DNA of 64,000 nucleotides from a virus. This document shows positions 46,553 to 54,422 of the stretch, one piece after another. The notes under the pieces were generated by a model that searched no databases, had not been told where the DNA came from, and saw nothing but the letters and a program-made list of their open reading frames with translations. A program made the position numbers and the translations under genes. Location: positions 1 to 64,000 of the IMG/VR virus record IMGVR_UViG_3300018018_000003; one strand, 5' to 3'. How positions within the stretch are numbered: position 1 is the stretch's first letter; each line of letters begins with the position of its first letter.

Positions 46553-47058
46553 GTCTGTGCTACTAATATGTCATTTGGAGCAAACCCATCCTCAAATGTT
46601 ATTTTATATTTTGAGTTGATCTCCATTAACTTCTGTTTCACCGATTCAATAGATATTCCCCAATTCTCCCATATACGTATATCATCCATCAGTATTGTAT
46701 GGGTCTTTACCGGATGCTGTTTTATGGCATCTAATTCTTGCAATAAAGATGAATGATGTTCACCTATCGCCGTATCATCACCCGAATAATGAGCATCAAG
46801 CCAAAAGGTAACTGGCTCGTTAATGTCTTTTAATATTTCTGGCAATACTTCCGATGCATCCCCCTTATACAACCTTACTTGTAGTTCATCCTCAAATCTA
46901 AGACAGCAATTCTTATAAAATTTATAAGACAGTTCAATGGAATAAATATTTTTAAATCCGGCATCAAGTGCCCGTCTAATCCCATTGCCCACATGAGATC
47001 CTGTCTCAATAAAGATTGGATGCAGATACTTGCGGAATATTTCTATGGTTGCCGCCAT
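46549..47058 (-). CDS. SAM-dependent methyltransferase-like protein
   Basis: A 169-aa protein. FIETGSHVGNGIRRALDAG (16-34) is a motif I-like glycine loop, then YSIELSYKFYKNC and FWLDAHYSGDD. This resembles small class I methyltransferases that modify sugars. The substrate is unknown. It sits between a GT25-like and a GT11 gene, so glycan methylation is plausible. Confidence 0.6.
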   Translation of the reverse strand: MAATIEIFRKYLHPIFIETGSHVGNGIRRALDAGFKNIYSIELSYKFYKNCCLRFEDELQVRLYKGDASEVLPEILKDINEPVTFWLDAHYSGDDTAIGEHHSSLLQELDAIKQHPVKTHTILMDDIRIWENWGISIESVKQKLMEINSKYKITFEDGFAPNDILVAQT

Positions 47059-47059
47059 A

Positions 47060-47797
47060 TTACGTCTTTAAAAAACACATTCCATTGAAATAAAAATTGG
47101 CACAAGGTTGATGAAACCAGTAATCCGGTGCTATCACAATCTTGTTTTTGTTTTCATTCAGATATGAAGCCCACCACGAATAGGTGCTATTTGCTATGAT
47201 ATTATGTTCACAAAGGGACATCATAAAGAAGTCCTCATAGTCAATTCCGAAATCCATGAATACAATCCTTGGGTCTTTCAGGTTCTCATGGCACCACGGC
47301 AGGTCGTCAGAGAACACATAGATATGATTTATCTCCACCACATTATCTAAAAAGGCAATAGCCTGATTATAATAATCCGCAGACGGGAGCGTACCGATGG
47401 GATTCCAGTTAAGAAAATCCCCATGCCGGACATGGATGGATGCACTGTTTTCCCATGAATACCAATCGTGAATACGGGCTATGGCTTCCCTATTTGTAAA
47501 ACAATACTTAATCTCATCAGAGTGGTTTTTGAAATATCTTTCATTCTGAAAATATCCTTCCAGACGCATCTCATCTCCAAACTTAATGGGCTGATATTCG
47601 CCAAAGACTTCTTTCCATATTAACTGCGGCTTCCATTCTTCGGGTAATGCAGGGATGTCTTTGCAAAAAATCTCACGCCAGGGAAACTCGCTATAATCCA
47701 ACCGGAGTTCAGTATTGTTATCCAATGCCAAGGAATATGCTGCAGCAATCTGAAATAAGTTATTTCCTATCCCTCCCTCTATTTTGGCAGTAATCAT
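47060..47797 (-). CDS. GT11 alpha-1,2-fucosyltransferase
   Basis: A 245-aa protein. GGIGNNLFQIAAAYSLA (8-24) is the hallmark start of GT11. SIHVRHGDF (120-128) is the GDP-binding HxRxGD block. VFSDDLPWC and HNIIANSTYSWWASYLN complete the family motifs. GT11 enzymes transfer fucose from GDP-fucose in alpha-1,2 linkage. With the GT10-like gene, the island encodes two types of fucosyltransferase. Confidence 0.85.
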   Translation of the reverse strand: MITAKIEGGIGNNLFQIAAAYSLALDNNTELRLDYSEFPWREIFCKDIPALPEEWKPQLIWKEVFGEYQPIKFGDEMRLEGYFQNERYFKNHSDEIKYCFTNREAIARIHDWYSWENSASIHVRHGDFLNWNPIGTLPSADYYNQAIAFLDNVVEINHIYVFSDDLPWCHENLKDPRIVFMDFGIDYEDFFMMSLCEHNIIANSTYSWWASYLNENKNKIVIAPDYWFHQPCANFYFNGMCFLKT

Positions 47798-48579
47798 TGG
47801 AAGATATAATTTAAGTCATTACAGAGATAGTTCTGGGAAGACATGATATCATCCCGAAACTCATGCAACCGTTCTCCTTCGCGGATGCTCGTTATCTTAA
47901 TCTCCGACTCTTCATTCCCATACCTGTTGATAAATTCCATTGCAATATCATAAAGACGGAATGACTTCATTGGTATGGTATGTACTCCCGGAACTCCCTG
48001 CCTGTTGATGATAAATTGCACAAGGTCTTTTTGTGAAATAAAAAACCGCGTCATCTCTTTCGAGGTAAGACTGATGAGATTAGAAGTCTCAAGCTGTCGT
48101 TTCCATATCGGCAGAACACTCCCTGATGACCATAACACATTACCGCTTCGTATTGCAGTAAATCCCGCCCTAACAACCATGTCCTCCCCAATTCGTTTTG
48201 TCAGACCATAGGTATTACAGGGATTGATTGCCTTGTCTGAGCTCATACTCACAAGCCCACACCTGTTCCTTTCACATGCGCGGACTACATTCAATGTGCC
48301 AATAACATTAGTCTTTACGGCTTCCTGTGGCTGGTCTTCGCATATATCAACATGTTTTACGGCTGCAAGATGAAACACCTGATTCACTCCCACCGTGGCT
48401 TTGAGAATATCATCATAATCCCTAACATCCCCGATAATATAATCCGCATTCGGATATTCCTGTTTCATCAACACCTGCGCGTATTCATTACGTGAGAAGA
48501 TAATAACATCCTGTCCGGTTAGTTGCCGGACAAGTTCTTTTCCTATTGTTCCTGTACCTCCGGTAATTAAGACTCTCAT
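47794..48579 (-). CDS. Nucleotide-sugar 4,6-dehydratase (CapD/PseB-like)
   Basis: A 261-aa short-chain dehydrogenase-type protein. The NAD-binding loop is GGTGTIG (7-13). The active-site region reads SSDKAINPCNTYGLTKR (113-129), with Y124 and K128, and the AAVKHVD block (72-78) is typical of CapD/PseB/FlaA1 enzymes. These act on UDP-GlcNAc-type sugars to start deoxy-sugar synthesis. It is shorter than bacterial CapD and lacks their membrane part. Confidence 0.8.
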   Translation of the reverse strand: MRVLITGGTGTIGKELVRQLTGQDVIIFSRNEYAQVLMKQEYPNADYIIGDVRDYDDILKATVGVNQVFHLAAVKHVDICEDQPQEAVKTNVIGTLNVVRACERNRCGLVSMSSDKAINPCNTYGLTKRIGEDMVVRAGFTAIRSGNVLWSSGSVLPIWKRQLETSNLISLTSKEMTRFFISQKDLVQFIINRQGVPGVHTIPMKSFRLYDIAMEFINRYGNEESEIKITSIREGERLHEFRDDIMSSQNYLCNDLNYIFQ

Positions 48580-49223
48580 TTTTTTATTCTTTTATAGTAA
48601 GCGTCGCCCCAATGAACCGACTCATGCTTGGTTGCCATAATCTTATCAAAGCCTAAATCAAAAAGGTATTTATCAAAGTCATCAACAAGCATACAGTCTT
48701 CGTATAACTCTTTGTAGTTTATCTCGGCAATAATGTAATCTATCTTGTTTATGTTCTTCTCAAAGCCCTTTAATGCATAATATTCTGTCCCCTGTAAGTC
48801 CATAAAAAGGAAGTTATATCTGGACATGTCTATCATGCCTTCTTCTATAAGCGTATCCATCTTTCTTCCCTTAACTGTTATTCTGTCTGTGATGAGTACA
48901 GTAGGATAAACTTCAGAATGTAATTTAAAAGGAAGTAATGAGCTGCTTTGCCCTTCATTATTCGTCAGTATAAAAGGGAACTCCCCGTCCTGATCGCAGA
49001 TTGCGACATTTATCGTAACGTCCTCTGCCGGGACGTTCGCCCGTAATCTATGATACGTTATGGGATTAGCCTCAATCCAACACCTGTTTTTTACTCCATA
49101 CTTATCATATAACTGCCATGAGTTGCCGATCCATGCCCCAATCTCAATAATACCATGGGGTTTTGCATCTTGCAAAATCTCATCCATATCCAAATCCTGA
49201 TTTAATAAAATATCTTTAATCAT
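48576..49223 (-). CDS. FkbM-family methyltransferase
   Basis: A 215-aa protein. IIEIGAWIGNSWQL is motif I. RCWIEANPITYHRL, INVAICDQDGEFPF, KGRKMDTLI and FMDLQGTEYYALKGFE complete the FkbM family pattern. Such enzymes often methylate sugars or polyketides. The substrate is probably a sugar of the glycan built by this island. Confidence 0.8.
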   Translation of the reverse strand: MIKDILLNQDLDMDEILQDAKPHGIIEIGAWIGNSWQLYDKYGVKNRCWIEANPITYHRLRANVPAEDVTINVAICDQDGEFPFILTNNEGQSSSLLPFKLHSEVYPTVLITDRITVKGRKMDTLIEEGMIDMSRYNFLFMDLQGTEYYALKGFEKNINKIDYIIAEINYKELYEDCMLVDDFDKYLFDLGFDKIMATKHESVHWGDAYYKRIKK

Positions 49224-49849
49224 TTTGTCTTTTCATATCTGATTTTAAAAGGCGTATTTGTCGCTTCGAGAAACTCATTGGAATACTGGCCTCCCTCACA
49301 CATACATATCCATTGTTCGGCCTTCCATCTCTCTGTGTGATCAAGGGTGTCGAGCCTCGGGAGCCTGTCTACATATCTCCTGTTAAACCACCAAAAGTTG
49401 CCATTATAATGAGCCGGAGAATGCATCCTGTTCACTGATGATGCTCCCCATGCGTGTTCCACCATGTGTCTATGCCCCTTCCATCTGTTAAGGATTGACT
49501 CATTAAGCCATGCACGGAGATTATTTTGTGCCACATCATCAGGTCTTGTGACGGCCTTCGTGTGAAAATAAAACCCCACATAGTCTGACTTATCTTCCTC
49601 AATAAGTCTCAGGGTCAGAAACTCATATTCAAGAGGGTCTTCAGAATAGGCTTCTATTCGTAACTTTGGATATATGTCAACAAAAAACTTTTGAAGGAGA
49701 TTAGTTTGTAATGGAGTGCCAATACATCCAATGTTTATCTCATCACATTCATCATAAAGCCCTGATGTAAGGAGTATGCGAATCTGATCGGTAACTATTG
49801 AGAACCAATGATTGATCATGTAAATATGCCAAAAACCCTTAACTATCAT
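49220..49849 (-). CDS. Putative glycosyltransferase
   Basis: A 209-aa protein. YVGFYFHTKAVT, then LRAWLNESI and HYNGNFWWFNRRYVDRLP, match a family of sugar-acting phage and cellular proteins with a YxHTKG-type and a GNFWWxxxxY motif. Its class is not named with confidence. It is part of the glycan island, with four-base overlaps on both sides. Confidence 0.6.
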   Translation of the reverse strand: MIVKGFWHIYMINHWFSIVTDQIRILLTSGLYDECDEINIGCIGTPLQTNLLQKFFVDIYPKLRIEAYSEDPLEYEFLTLRLIEEDKSDYVGFYFHTKAVTRPDDVAQNNLRAWLNESILNRWKGHRHMVEHAWGASSVNRMHSPAHYNGNFWWFNRRYVDRLPRLDTLDHTERWKAEQWICMCEGGQYSNEFLEATNTPFKIRYEKTK

Positions 49850-50475
49850 ATAGGTTTTTCTCCGTTTTGAATCTTCCTCGCAATATCCTCCGGCCTCAAC
49901 TGCAACCTCTCATCCTCGAGATATTTTAACATAGTGTCTTTTACATAAGAGTTATTATCCTGTCCTAAAAGCTCCATGAGGTTATTTTCAAGTTCATCCC
50001 TGAGCTCTGCTAGTTTTGCAAGGCTCTTTGAGTCCGTAACTCCCGACTGTACCTCAAGCATGAGATTAAAATAAGCACTCTCAATGCTTATCTGATAACT
50101 ATACTTATACGACCTGTGAAGCATCACATACTGGACAATCTTCCTATTCACAATCTCATTCTTGCCCTTTAAAAAGTCTTCTACCACGGAATCAAAGACA
50201 CCTCCCTCTCCTGTCTTAAACTCGCAGTCATGGGCTACCTCAATCTTTCTCTTGAGGACATCAGTGAATTTTGTCCTATAAGGCGAATGGGCATCGTACA
50301 TACACATCACGTATTGCATGACCTTCGTGTTATCAAGATCCTCCCCGGGATTTGCCCTGAACTCTTTTATCTTGCCGAGATCTTTGTAAAATTTTAAAAT
50401 ATCTTCTCCGCCCTGAACCTTTGTGGGATCAAAGCGCATCTGAATGTATTCCTTTGCATGAAACGATAAAATCAT
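49846..50475 (-). CDS. Conserved phage protein near terminase block
   Basis: A 209-aa helical protein: VQGGEDILKFYKD, YVMCMYDAHSPYR and LRPEDIARKIQNGE. Related proteins with YDxxSP and LRPEDxA blocks occur in Bacteroidota phages. A role as small terminase or tail factor is possible but not shown. It separates the glycan island from the DNA methyltransferase. Confidence 0.6.
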   Translation of the reverse strand: MILSFHAKEYIQMRFDPTKVQGGEDILKFYKDLGKIKEFRANPGEDLDNTKVMQYVMCMYDAHSPYRTKFTDVLKRKIEVAHDCEFKTGEGGVFDSVVEDFLKGKNEIVNRKIVQYVMLHRSYKYSYQISIESAYFNLMLEVQSGVTDSKSLAKLAELRDELENNLMELLGQDNNSYVKDTMLKYLEDERLQLRPEDIARKIQNGEKPI

Positions 50476-51089
50476 AATGAAAGTTGTAATTGTGAAATAT
50501 GATTTTTAAATCGCTTTTCTTGTGACTCAAAGTAATCCTTGTCAATCTCATATCCCCAAAAGTCAAAGCCACCGTCATAACAGGCTATCCGACTACTGCC
50601 ACTTCCCAAATGAGTGTCAAGAATCTTATCGCCTGCTTTGGCATAGTTCTTTAAAAGCCACTTGTAAAGTTTAATAGACTTTTGAGTAGGATGTATTTTT
50701 AATTCATTTGTGCGAGTTGTTGCTTCTTTATATATTCTTGATGTGGTTTGAAAAGATGTCCAACAATATTCAAAAGCAGAAAAATTATCAAACGGCTGGT
50801 CTTTATCCCATATACAAATTCCTCTCGTAGCGGGAAGTTCAAAATAATTGCCGCCCCATATACATTGATTTTTGCTTACCCTAAATAATTCAATAAAATA
50901 TTTATCCGTAGGTTTAACATCCCAATCAGTATTCATAGAATTTAATACTCTGTTTTTTAATTTTCCTCTTCCATGAACAGAATCATCGGGCAAACCATAC
51001 GGCGGGTCAACGATAGCCAAGTCAAAGAAGTTATCAGGGAACTTCGCAATCCCGACCATACAATCAATATTCTCAACAAAACTTATCAT
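50472..51089 (-). CDS. DNA adenine/cytosine-N4 methyltransferase
   Basis: A 205-aa protein from the ATG at 51087-51089, which overlaps the stop upstream as ATGA. DPPYG (28-32) is the catalytic motif IV, and the C-terminal HPTQKSIKLYKWLLKNYAK, then DTHLGSGSS and GYEID form the SAM pocket. Motif IV comes first, the beta-class order. No restriction enzyme is adjacent, so it is a stand-alone methyltransferase that probably protects phage DNA. Confidence 0.85.
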   Translation of the reverse strand: MISFVENIDCMVGIAKFPDNFFDLAIVDPPYGLPDDSVHGRGKLKNRVLNSMNTDWDVKPTDKYFIELFRVSKNQCIWGGNYFELPATRGICIWDKDQPFDNFSAFEYCWTSFQTTSRIYKEATTRTNELKIHPTQKSIKLYKWLLKNYAKAGDKILDTHLGSGSSRIACYDGGFDFWGYEIDKDYFESQEKRFKNHISQLQLSL

Positions 51090-51787
51090 AATTTTCCAAG
51101 TATATTTCTTCGTTGAACCCTCCAAAAGAGTTTTCCTCCGTCAATCTTGCTATGCAGGGGATATTGAAGCGGAATGTCATTAATCTTTTTCAGCATTATA
51201 AGGTCACAATCTGTTACCTTAACACCCTCGTCAGTATATTCCGGATCGCAGTAACCCCTATTTGGATTCCCGACATATCTCACGATGCCATAACTCACTT
51301 TTGTGTTCGACTGGGTATTCAACACCACCCTCTCCAATCCAACCTTTTTCATCCTTTCTTTTTCCAACTGAATAGCCGGGTCTTCTGATGGCTCTACAAG
51401 GATATAACCATTGATAGGAGTTATGAAGTCATCGCCATATTTGCAATAGATGTTCTCATAGGAGACAAAAACATATCTCTCGCCATCCTCAATGATATAT
51501 TTTCTAAACTGCGGATTAAGGGCATTGACAACTGCCAGGTAATACACCACCACATGATCTCCTAACTCCACCTCCATATCGCAATCCCATGGCATCCCTT
51601 TATTTGGAACTCCCGTATATCTCAGGTATGAGGGCAATCCATAAACTATCCCCGTGACGGTTATGTTCCTCTCCCTCTCATAAGTGTCATCCACATAAAG
51701 GGTGAATCCATTTTTTAGCTTGATAGAGGTATTCTCCGCATCAAGTTTTATCATAACCGTATTTGGGAGTGTTCGCTTATAATTCAT
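51086..51787 (-). CDS. Double GroES-like protein
   Basis: A 233-aa protein from the ATG at 51785-51787, since a longer start would give a Lys run and overlap the neighbour more. The first half (RTLPNTVMIKLD, then NGFTLYVDD and VTGIVYGLP) and second half (DFITPINGYILVEPSED, then SYGIVRYVG and the end LFWRVQRRNIL) each follow the Cpn10 barrel pattern. It looks like two fused Cpn10-like folds. A single-domain relative lies at 7449-7706. Confidence 0.65.
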   Translation of the reverse strand: MNYKRTLPNTVMIKLDAENTSIKLKNGFTLYVDDTYERERNITVTGIVYGLPSYLRYTGVPNKGMPWDCDMEVELGDHVVVYYLAVVNALNPQFRKYIIEDGERYVFVSYENIYCKYGDDFITPINGYILVEPSEDPAIQLEKERMKKVGLERVVLNTQSNTKVSYGIVRYVGNPNRGYCDPEYTDEGVKVTDCDLIMLKKINDIPLQYPLHSKIDGGKLFWRVQRRNILGKL

Positions 51788-52085
51788 TACTTTCTTTTTT
51801 TTCTTTTTGAAGATAATAACTATAAAACATAGCATTGCACATTATATGCCCAATATGATGCAATCCGCTTTCCTGATCTATTTCCTCACCGTCAAATAAC
51901 TTTGCCAGATGCCTTTGAAGTGATTCAAGAATTTCTGATTTATCAAGTCCTTTTTGCCAGTTCTTTGGTTCATATTTCTTTGCACCATATTCCAGAACTT
52001 CAATCATTGGTTCAAGAGATTCAAAATGAACCAATGACCATTTTCGTTTTCCGGCATTATACCTTAAACCCTTGTTCTCTGGCAT
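51777..52085 (-). CDS. dATP/dGTP diphosphohydrolase N-domain-like (DUF5664)
   Basis: A 102-aa protein. LRYNAGKRKWSLVHFESLEP, EYGAKKYEPKNWQKGL, SLQRHLAKLFDGEEIDQESG and HHIGHIMCNAMFYSYYL match the DUF5664 family, which includes phage dNTP pyrophosphohydrolases. The EExD-type acidic residues and the HH pair are visible. It may shape the dNTP pool. It lies next to a DUF4406-like protein. Confidence 0.72.
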   Translation of the reverse strand: MPENKGLRYNAGKRKWSLVHFESLEPMIEVLEYGAKKYEPKNWQKGLDKSEILESLQRHLAKLFDGEEIDQESGLHHIGHIMCNAMFYSYYLQKEKKESNEL

Positions 52086-52416
52086 ATAAAATAAGTTTGG
52101 TTAAATCAAAAAATACAGGAATATTAAGCTTATTAGCTTCTTCTATTTCTTCCTGCGTACCATGTGATTTCTGCCAGTTACCCTGAACTAAAACAGCATC
52201 GGAAGCCCTCAACCATGCCATTGAATAATCATAAAAATCCTGAACTGTCAAATCATTGGTATGATCTTCAAGTACAAAATGATAATCAAGCCACGGGCTA
52301 AAAGGTGCAAATCCCTGATGCAATAATTGATAAGCCACATGGTTTCCTTTGCGGATATTAGAAAGAACGCCTAAAACATTGTCCGAACTATATGGTCCGG
52401 CAACATAAACTCTCAT
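52057..52416 (-). CDS. DUF4406/nucleoside deoxyribosyltransferase-like protein
   Basis: A 119-aa protein from the ATG at 52414-52416. RVYVAGPYSSDN, then FAPFSPWLDY and DAVLVQGNWQKSHGTQEE, then NIPVFFDL, match the DUF4406 group related to nucleoside 2-deoxyribosyltransferases. The S-GTxxE block is the usual catalytic Glu region. It overlaps the DUF5664-like gene by 29 bases. Confidence 0.72.
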   Translation of the reverse strand: MRVYVAGPYSSDNVLGVLSNIRKGNHVAYQLLHQGFAPFSPWLDYHFVLEDHTNDLTVQDFYDYSMAWLRASDAVLVQGNWQKSHGTQEEIEEANKLNIPVFFDLTKLILYAREQGFKV

Positions 52417-52445
52417 TCTTGATCTATTTATCATAATGACTTTGT

Positions 52446-52751
52446 TTAGTTATATTCTTTTCTTTTCAGGTAATCAAGGTTTCTCACGCAGACAGTCTTG
52501 CCGTCTATCTTAATAAATTTAACCAATCCTTTTTTTTCAAGATTTTTGAATCGCAATGCCATTGCCCTCTTGTCCCCTCTTGACATCCCTGCAAAGGCTG
52601 GCAGTTCGCTTTTTTTAAGATTTATCTTCTGATGATGATAGACGACAATCACATAGTCATTGACGACATCGGTTGCCATGGGACGCTTGTTGTTTATCCT
52701 GTGAAGCCATCCCCTGAGCCTTTCTATTGCCGATATTAACCGCCTGAACAT
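52446..52751 (-). CDS. Winged-helix-like basic protein
   Basis: A 101-aa basic protein. The first 24 residues are an Arg-rich helix. The rest reads INLKKSELPAFAGMSRGDKR, then LRFKNLEKKGLVKFIKIDGKTV, like a small winged helix. A later start at Met25 is possible because the promoter at 52760-52790 leaves almost no leader. It heads the nucleotide/glycan operon. Confidence 0.55.
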   Translation of the reverse strand: MFRRLISAIERLRGWLHRINNKRPMATDVVNDYVIVVYHHQKINLKKSELPAFAGMSRGDKRAMALRFKNLEKKGLVKFIKIDGKTVCVRNLDYLKRKEYN

Positions 52752-52759
52752 AACGCTTA

Positions 52760-52790
52760 CAAAATTAAACTAATTTCCTTAAAATGCAAA
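52760..52790 (-). promoter_or_regulatory. Bacteroidota-type promoter (class A)
   Basis: On the minus strand TTTG (52787-52790), a 19-base spacer and TAATTTTG (52760-52767) match the consensus exactly. The bases before the -7 box, TTAGTTTAATTTTG, recur at 57589 and 59881. Transcription would start only a few bases before the ATG at 52751. The -33 box overlaps the T tail of the terminator just upstream. Confidence 0.75.
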
Positions 52791-52817
52791 ACCCCTCCCA
52801 TACTGAAACGAGAAGGG
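52788..52817 (-). terminator. Terminator-like hairpin after the HNH gene
   Basis: On the minus strand, CCCTTCTC (52810-52817) pairs with GGGAGGGG (52792-52799) using two wobble pairs over eight positions, and TTTT follows. It would end the transcript of the genes at 52886-53925. Its tail coincides with the -33 box of the next promoter. The 134-base gap at 52752-52885 holds no other gene. Confidence 0.55.
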
Positions 52818-52885
52818 TGCTATGCAAGAAAAGCAGATGTACCATATCGGCAATATGGCATGACAAAGGTAATAAATATTTTGAA

Positions 52886-53356
52886 TTACATTTCATGTCC
52901 TATTGTTTCTTCTTTATATTCAAATGCCTTTTTAAATAATTTATATAAGGTTTTATTAATTAATTTATTTCCAAACGGAAGAGAATAAAGGAGTTCCATG
53001 TTATCATATTCTTTAAAAGTAAGCGTGTGTCCATGCAGTATAAAAATAAATCTTATTTTCGATTTGGGATTGGGATCGGATTTTTTAAAAGTAATAATAT
53101 TTTTAAAAGGTGTTTTGTCTCCTTCCTTTTTTAATGTTTCAATTTCAAAATGACAATGTTCACATAATGTCACCATTTCATTATCATTATATTCCCATGG
53201 TTTTAATCCATCTCTGTATTCAATATGATGAACATGAAGGGTTGTTTCTTCATCTGAACATTTTTTACATTTAAAATTATCTCTTTGCATAATTTCCAAT
53301 CTCTTCCTTTGCCATTTAGGATGATTTAAAAGTTCCGAATAAGTTTTTGTTTCCAT
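52886..53356 (-). CDS. HNH endonuclease
   Basis: A 156-aa protein from the ATG at 53354-53356. CKKC (about 30-33), then TTLHVHHIEYRDG and NEMVTLCEHCH, form the HNH core with two CxxC zinc pairs. Residues 80-156 are an AT-rich beta/helix extension. It may be a homing nuclease or act in DNA packaging. The gene is richer in A+T than the late genes. Confidence 0.8.
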   Translation of the reverse strand: METKTYSELLNHPKWQRKRLEIMQRDNFKCKKCSDEETTLHVHHIEYRDGLKPWEYNDNEMVTLCEHCHFEIETLKKEGDKTPFKNIITFKKSDPNPKSKIRFIFILHGHTLTFKEYDNMELLYSLPFGNKLINKTLYKLFKKAFEYKEETIGHEM

Positions 53357-53358
53357 AA

Positions 53359-53925
53359 TCAATCTTCTTCAAGTGTATTGTCTTTTTTTTCATATTCCCC
53401 AATTTCAAAAAATTCTCTATTTTTTCTTTCGTTTTCTATTATCCATTTTTCATAAGTCAAAATTTCTTCTTTATTTTCTTCTTTAAGAACATTATTATCT
53501 TTATTATCCTTATTGTTTGTGTTACTTGGTAGCTCCTTGGTTGTCACTTGGTTGTTACTTGGTTGTTCTTTTTCTGTTTTTACTATTTGGTATCTCCCCC
53601 AATTATTGACAGTTACGATGGAATATTGGTTGTTACTTTCTATTGAAATCATATCAAATTCCGGACTTGCGAATTTTTGCATCCATTTATATATGGTTGA
53701 GCCGTCAATATTGAGTTCTTCTTCTGCCTTAAATCTCCCAAAAAGGAATTGTCCTGGCAGTATCTTTACAGTTGTTTCTCCCCTTCCTATTTTAATCGGA
53801 ACAAATCTTTCCTTATAGCTCGTTCTGCACAGACACCATATCCATATTTTTAATGCTGTCTGATTTGTAAACACCTGACTGTTTATTATACTTCTGAATA
53901 ATCTCAATGATCCTTCTTCAATCAT
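53359..53925 (-). CDS. Replisome-organizer/DnaD-like N-domain protein
   Basis: A 188-aa protein. SLRLFRSIINSQVFTNQTALKIWIW, split here as SLRLFRSIIN and TALKIWIWCLCRTSYKE, then PGQFLFGR and STIYKWMQKFA resemble the winged-helix N-domain of phage replication organizers. An Asn/Lys/Glu-rich linker and a helical end follow. It may load the host helicase or the phage helicase-primase. It sits just after a terminator-like structured RNA. Confidence 0.65.
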   Translation of the reverse strand: MIEEGSLRLFRSIINSQVFTNQTALKIWIWCLCRTSYKERFVPIKIGRGETTVKILPGQFLFGRFKAEEELNIDGSTIYKWMQKFASPEFDMISIESNNQYSIVTVNNWGRYQIVKTEKEQPSNNQVTTKELPSNTNNKDNKDNNVLKEENKEEILTYEKWIIENERKNREFFEIGEYEKKDNTLEED

Positions 53926-53942
53926 TTCAATAAAATAAAAAA

Positions 53943-54019
53943 GCCGGTCTCAAACAATAAGCCCACTCAAGGAAGGGATCAGCCAAAACCTCTTGTGGGT
54001 GTTGCTTGCCGAGACCGGC
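53943..54019 (-). ncRNA. Structured RNA B / leader hairpin with U tail
   Basis: Nine-base perfect arms (GCCGGTCTC at 53943-53951 and GAGACCGGC at 54011-54019) enclose a 59-base interior with an inner CCCAC/GTGGG pairing. On the minus strand the hairpin is followed by TTTTTTATTTTATT and then by the ATG of the gene at 53925. This is either a terminator or an attenuator before that gene. The 5' arm can also fold on itself (GCCG with CGGC), so two exclusive shapes are possible. Confidence 0.6.
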
Positions 54020-54070
54020 AATATTTTTAATTGAATAAATTTTATTTATCATCTGATCCCTATTACAATG

Positions 54071-54078
54071 CAAATATA
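54071..54078 (-). promoter_or_regulatory. -7 box before structured RNA B
   Basis: TATATTTG on the minus strand is an exact -7 box. The nearest -33-like word, CTTG at 54102-54105, is 23 bases away, slightly too far. If active, transcription starts near 54064 and runs through structured RNA B into the gene at 53925. Confidence 0.4.
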
Positions 54079-54155
54079 ATTAATTTTCTTTACCCACAGT
54101 ACAAGTATTTAATTATTTTTAAAGAATTATTAAAAAATAACTATCGTATCAACGG

Positions 54156-54299
54156 CTACCCATTGCGTTCCGTCCCAATGACATCGGCAGTATTTATATT
54201 AGCGAGGATGAAACTATTTGGATTTTTTGGATCTATCCTTACAAGCGTTCCTGGCTGAACTGATTGTCCTGAATTATTTCTTAACCACAATGTATTCAT
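54156..54299 (-). CDS. Small protein, possibly frameshifted
   Basis: A 47-aa ORF from the ATG at 54297-54299. The reading NTLWLRNNSGQSVQPGTLV, then RIDPKNPNSFILANI and IGT resembles small phage surface proteins that bear a 'PGxLVxID' strand. Near its end another frame opens (HWDGTQWVAVDT, stop at 54130), so the natural protein may be longer and broken by an indel. Codon use supports coding up to the switch. Confidence 0.45.
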   Translation of the reverse strand: MNTLWLRNNSGQSVQPGTLVRIDPKNPNSFILANINTADVIGTERNG

Positions 54300-54317
54300 A
54301 AAACTATTTTTAAAGAA

Positions 54318-54417
54318 GTGATCCCGGCGATATTGGAAAATATGAAAACTAAACCTTAACTAACCTATGAAAAAATCACTCCTGATGTCTAACCTGAAAA
54401 GAACGGACCGGGATCAC
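54318..54417 (-). ncRNA. Structured RNA A next to tRNA-Thr
   Basis: Ten-base perfect arms (GTGATCCCGG at 54318-54327 and CCGGGATCAC at 54408-54417) enclose an 80-base interior. It lies five bases downstream of tRNA-Thr on the same (minus) strand, so both could come from one transcript and be cut apart. On the minus strand it is followed by TTCTTTAAAAATAG, so it is a weak terminator at best. No known RNA family is recognised. Confidence 0.5.
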
Positions 54418-54422
54418 CCTTG

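Noticed and set aside
54200-54260. Programmed -1 frameshift at an A-AAA-AAT word in the 47-aa gene
   Set aside because: The -1 frame from that word meets TAG within a few codons, so it cannot lead to the downstream HWDGTQW frame.
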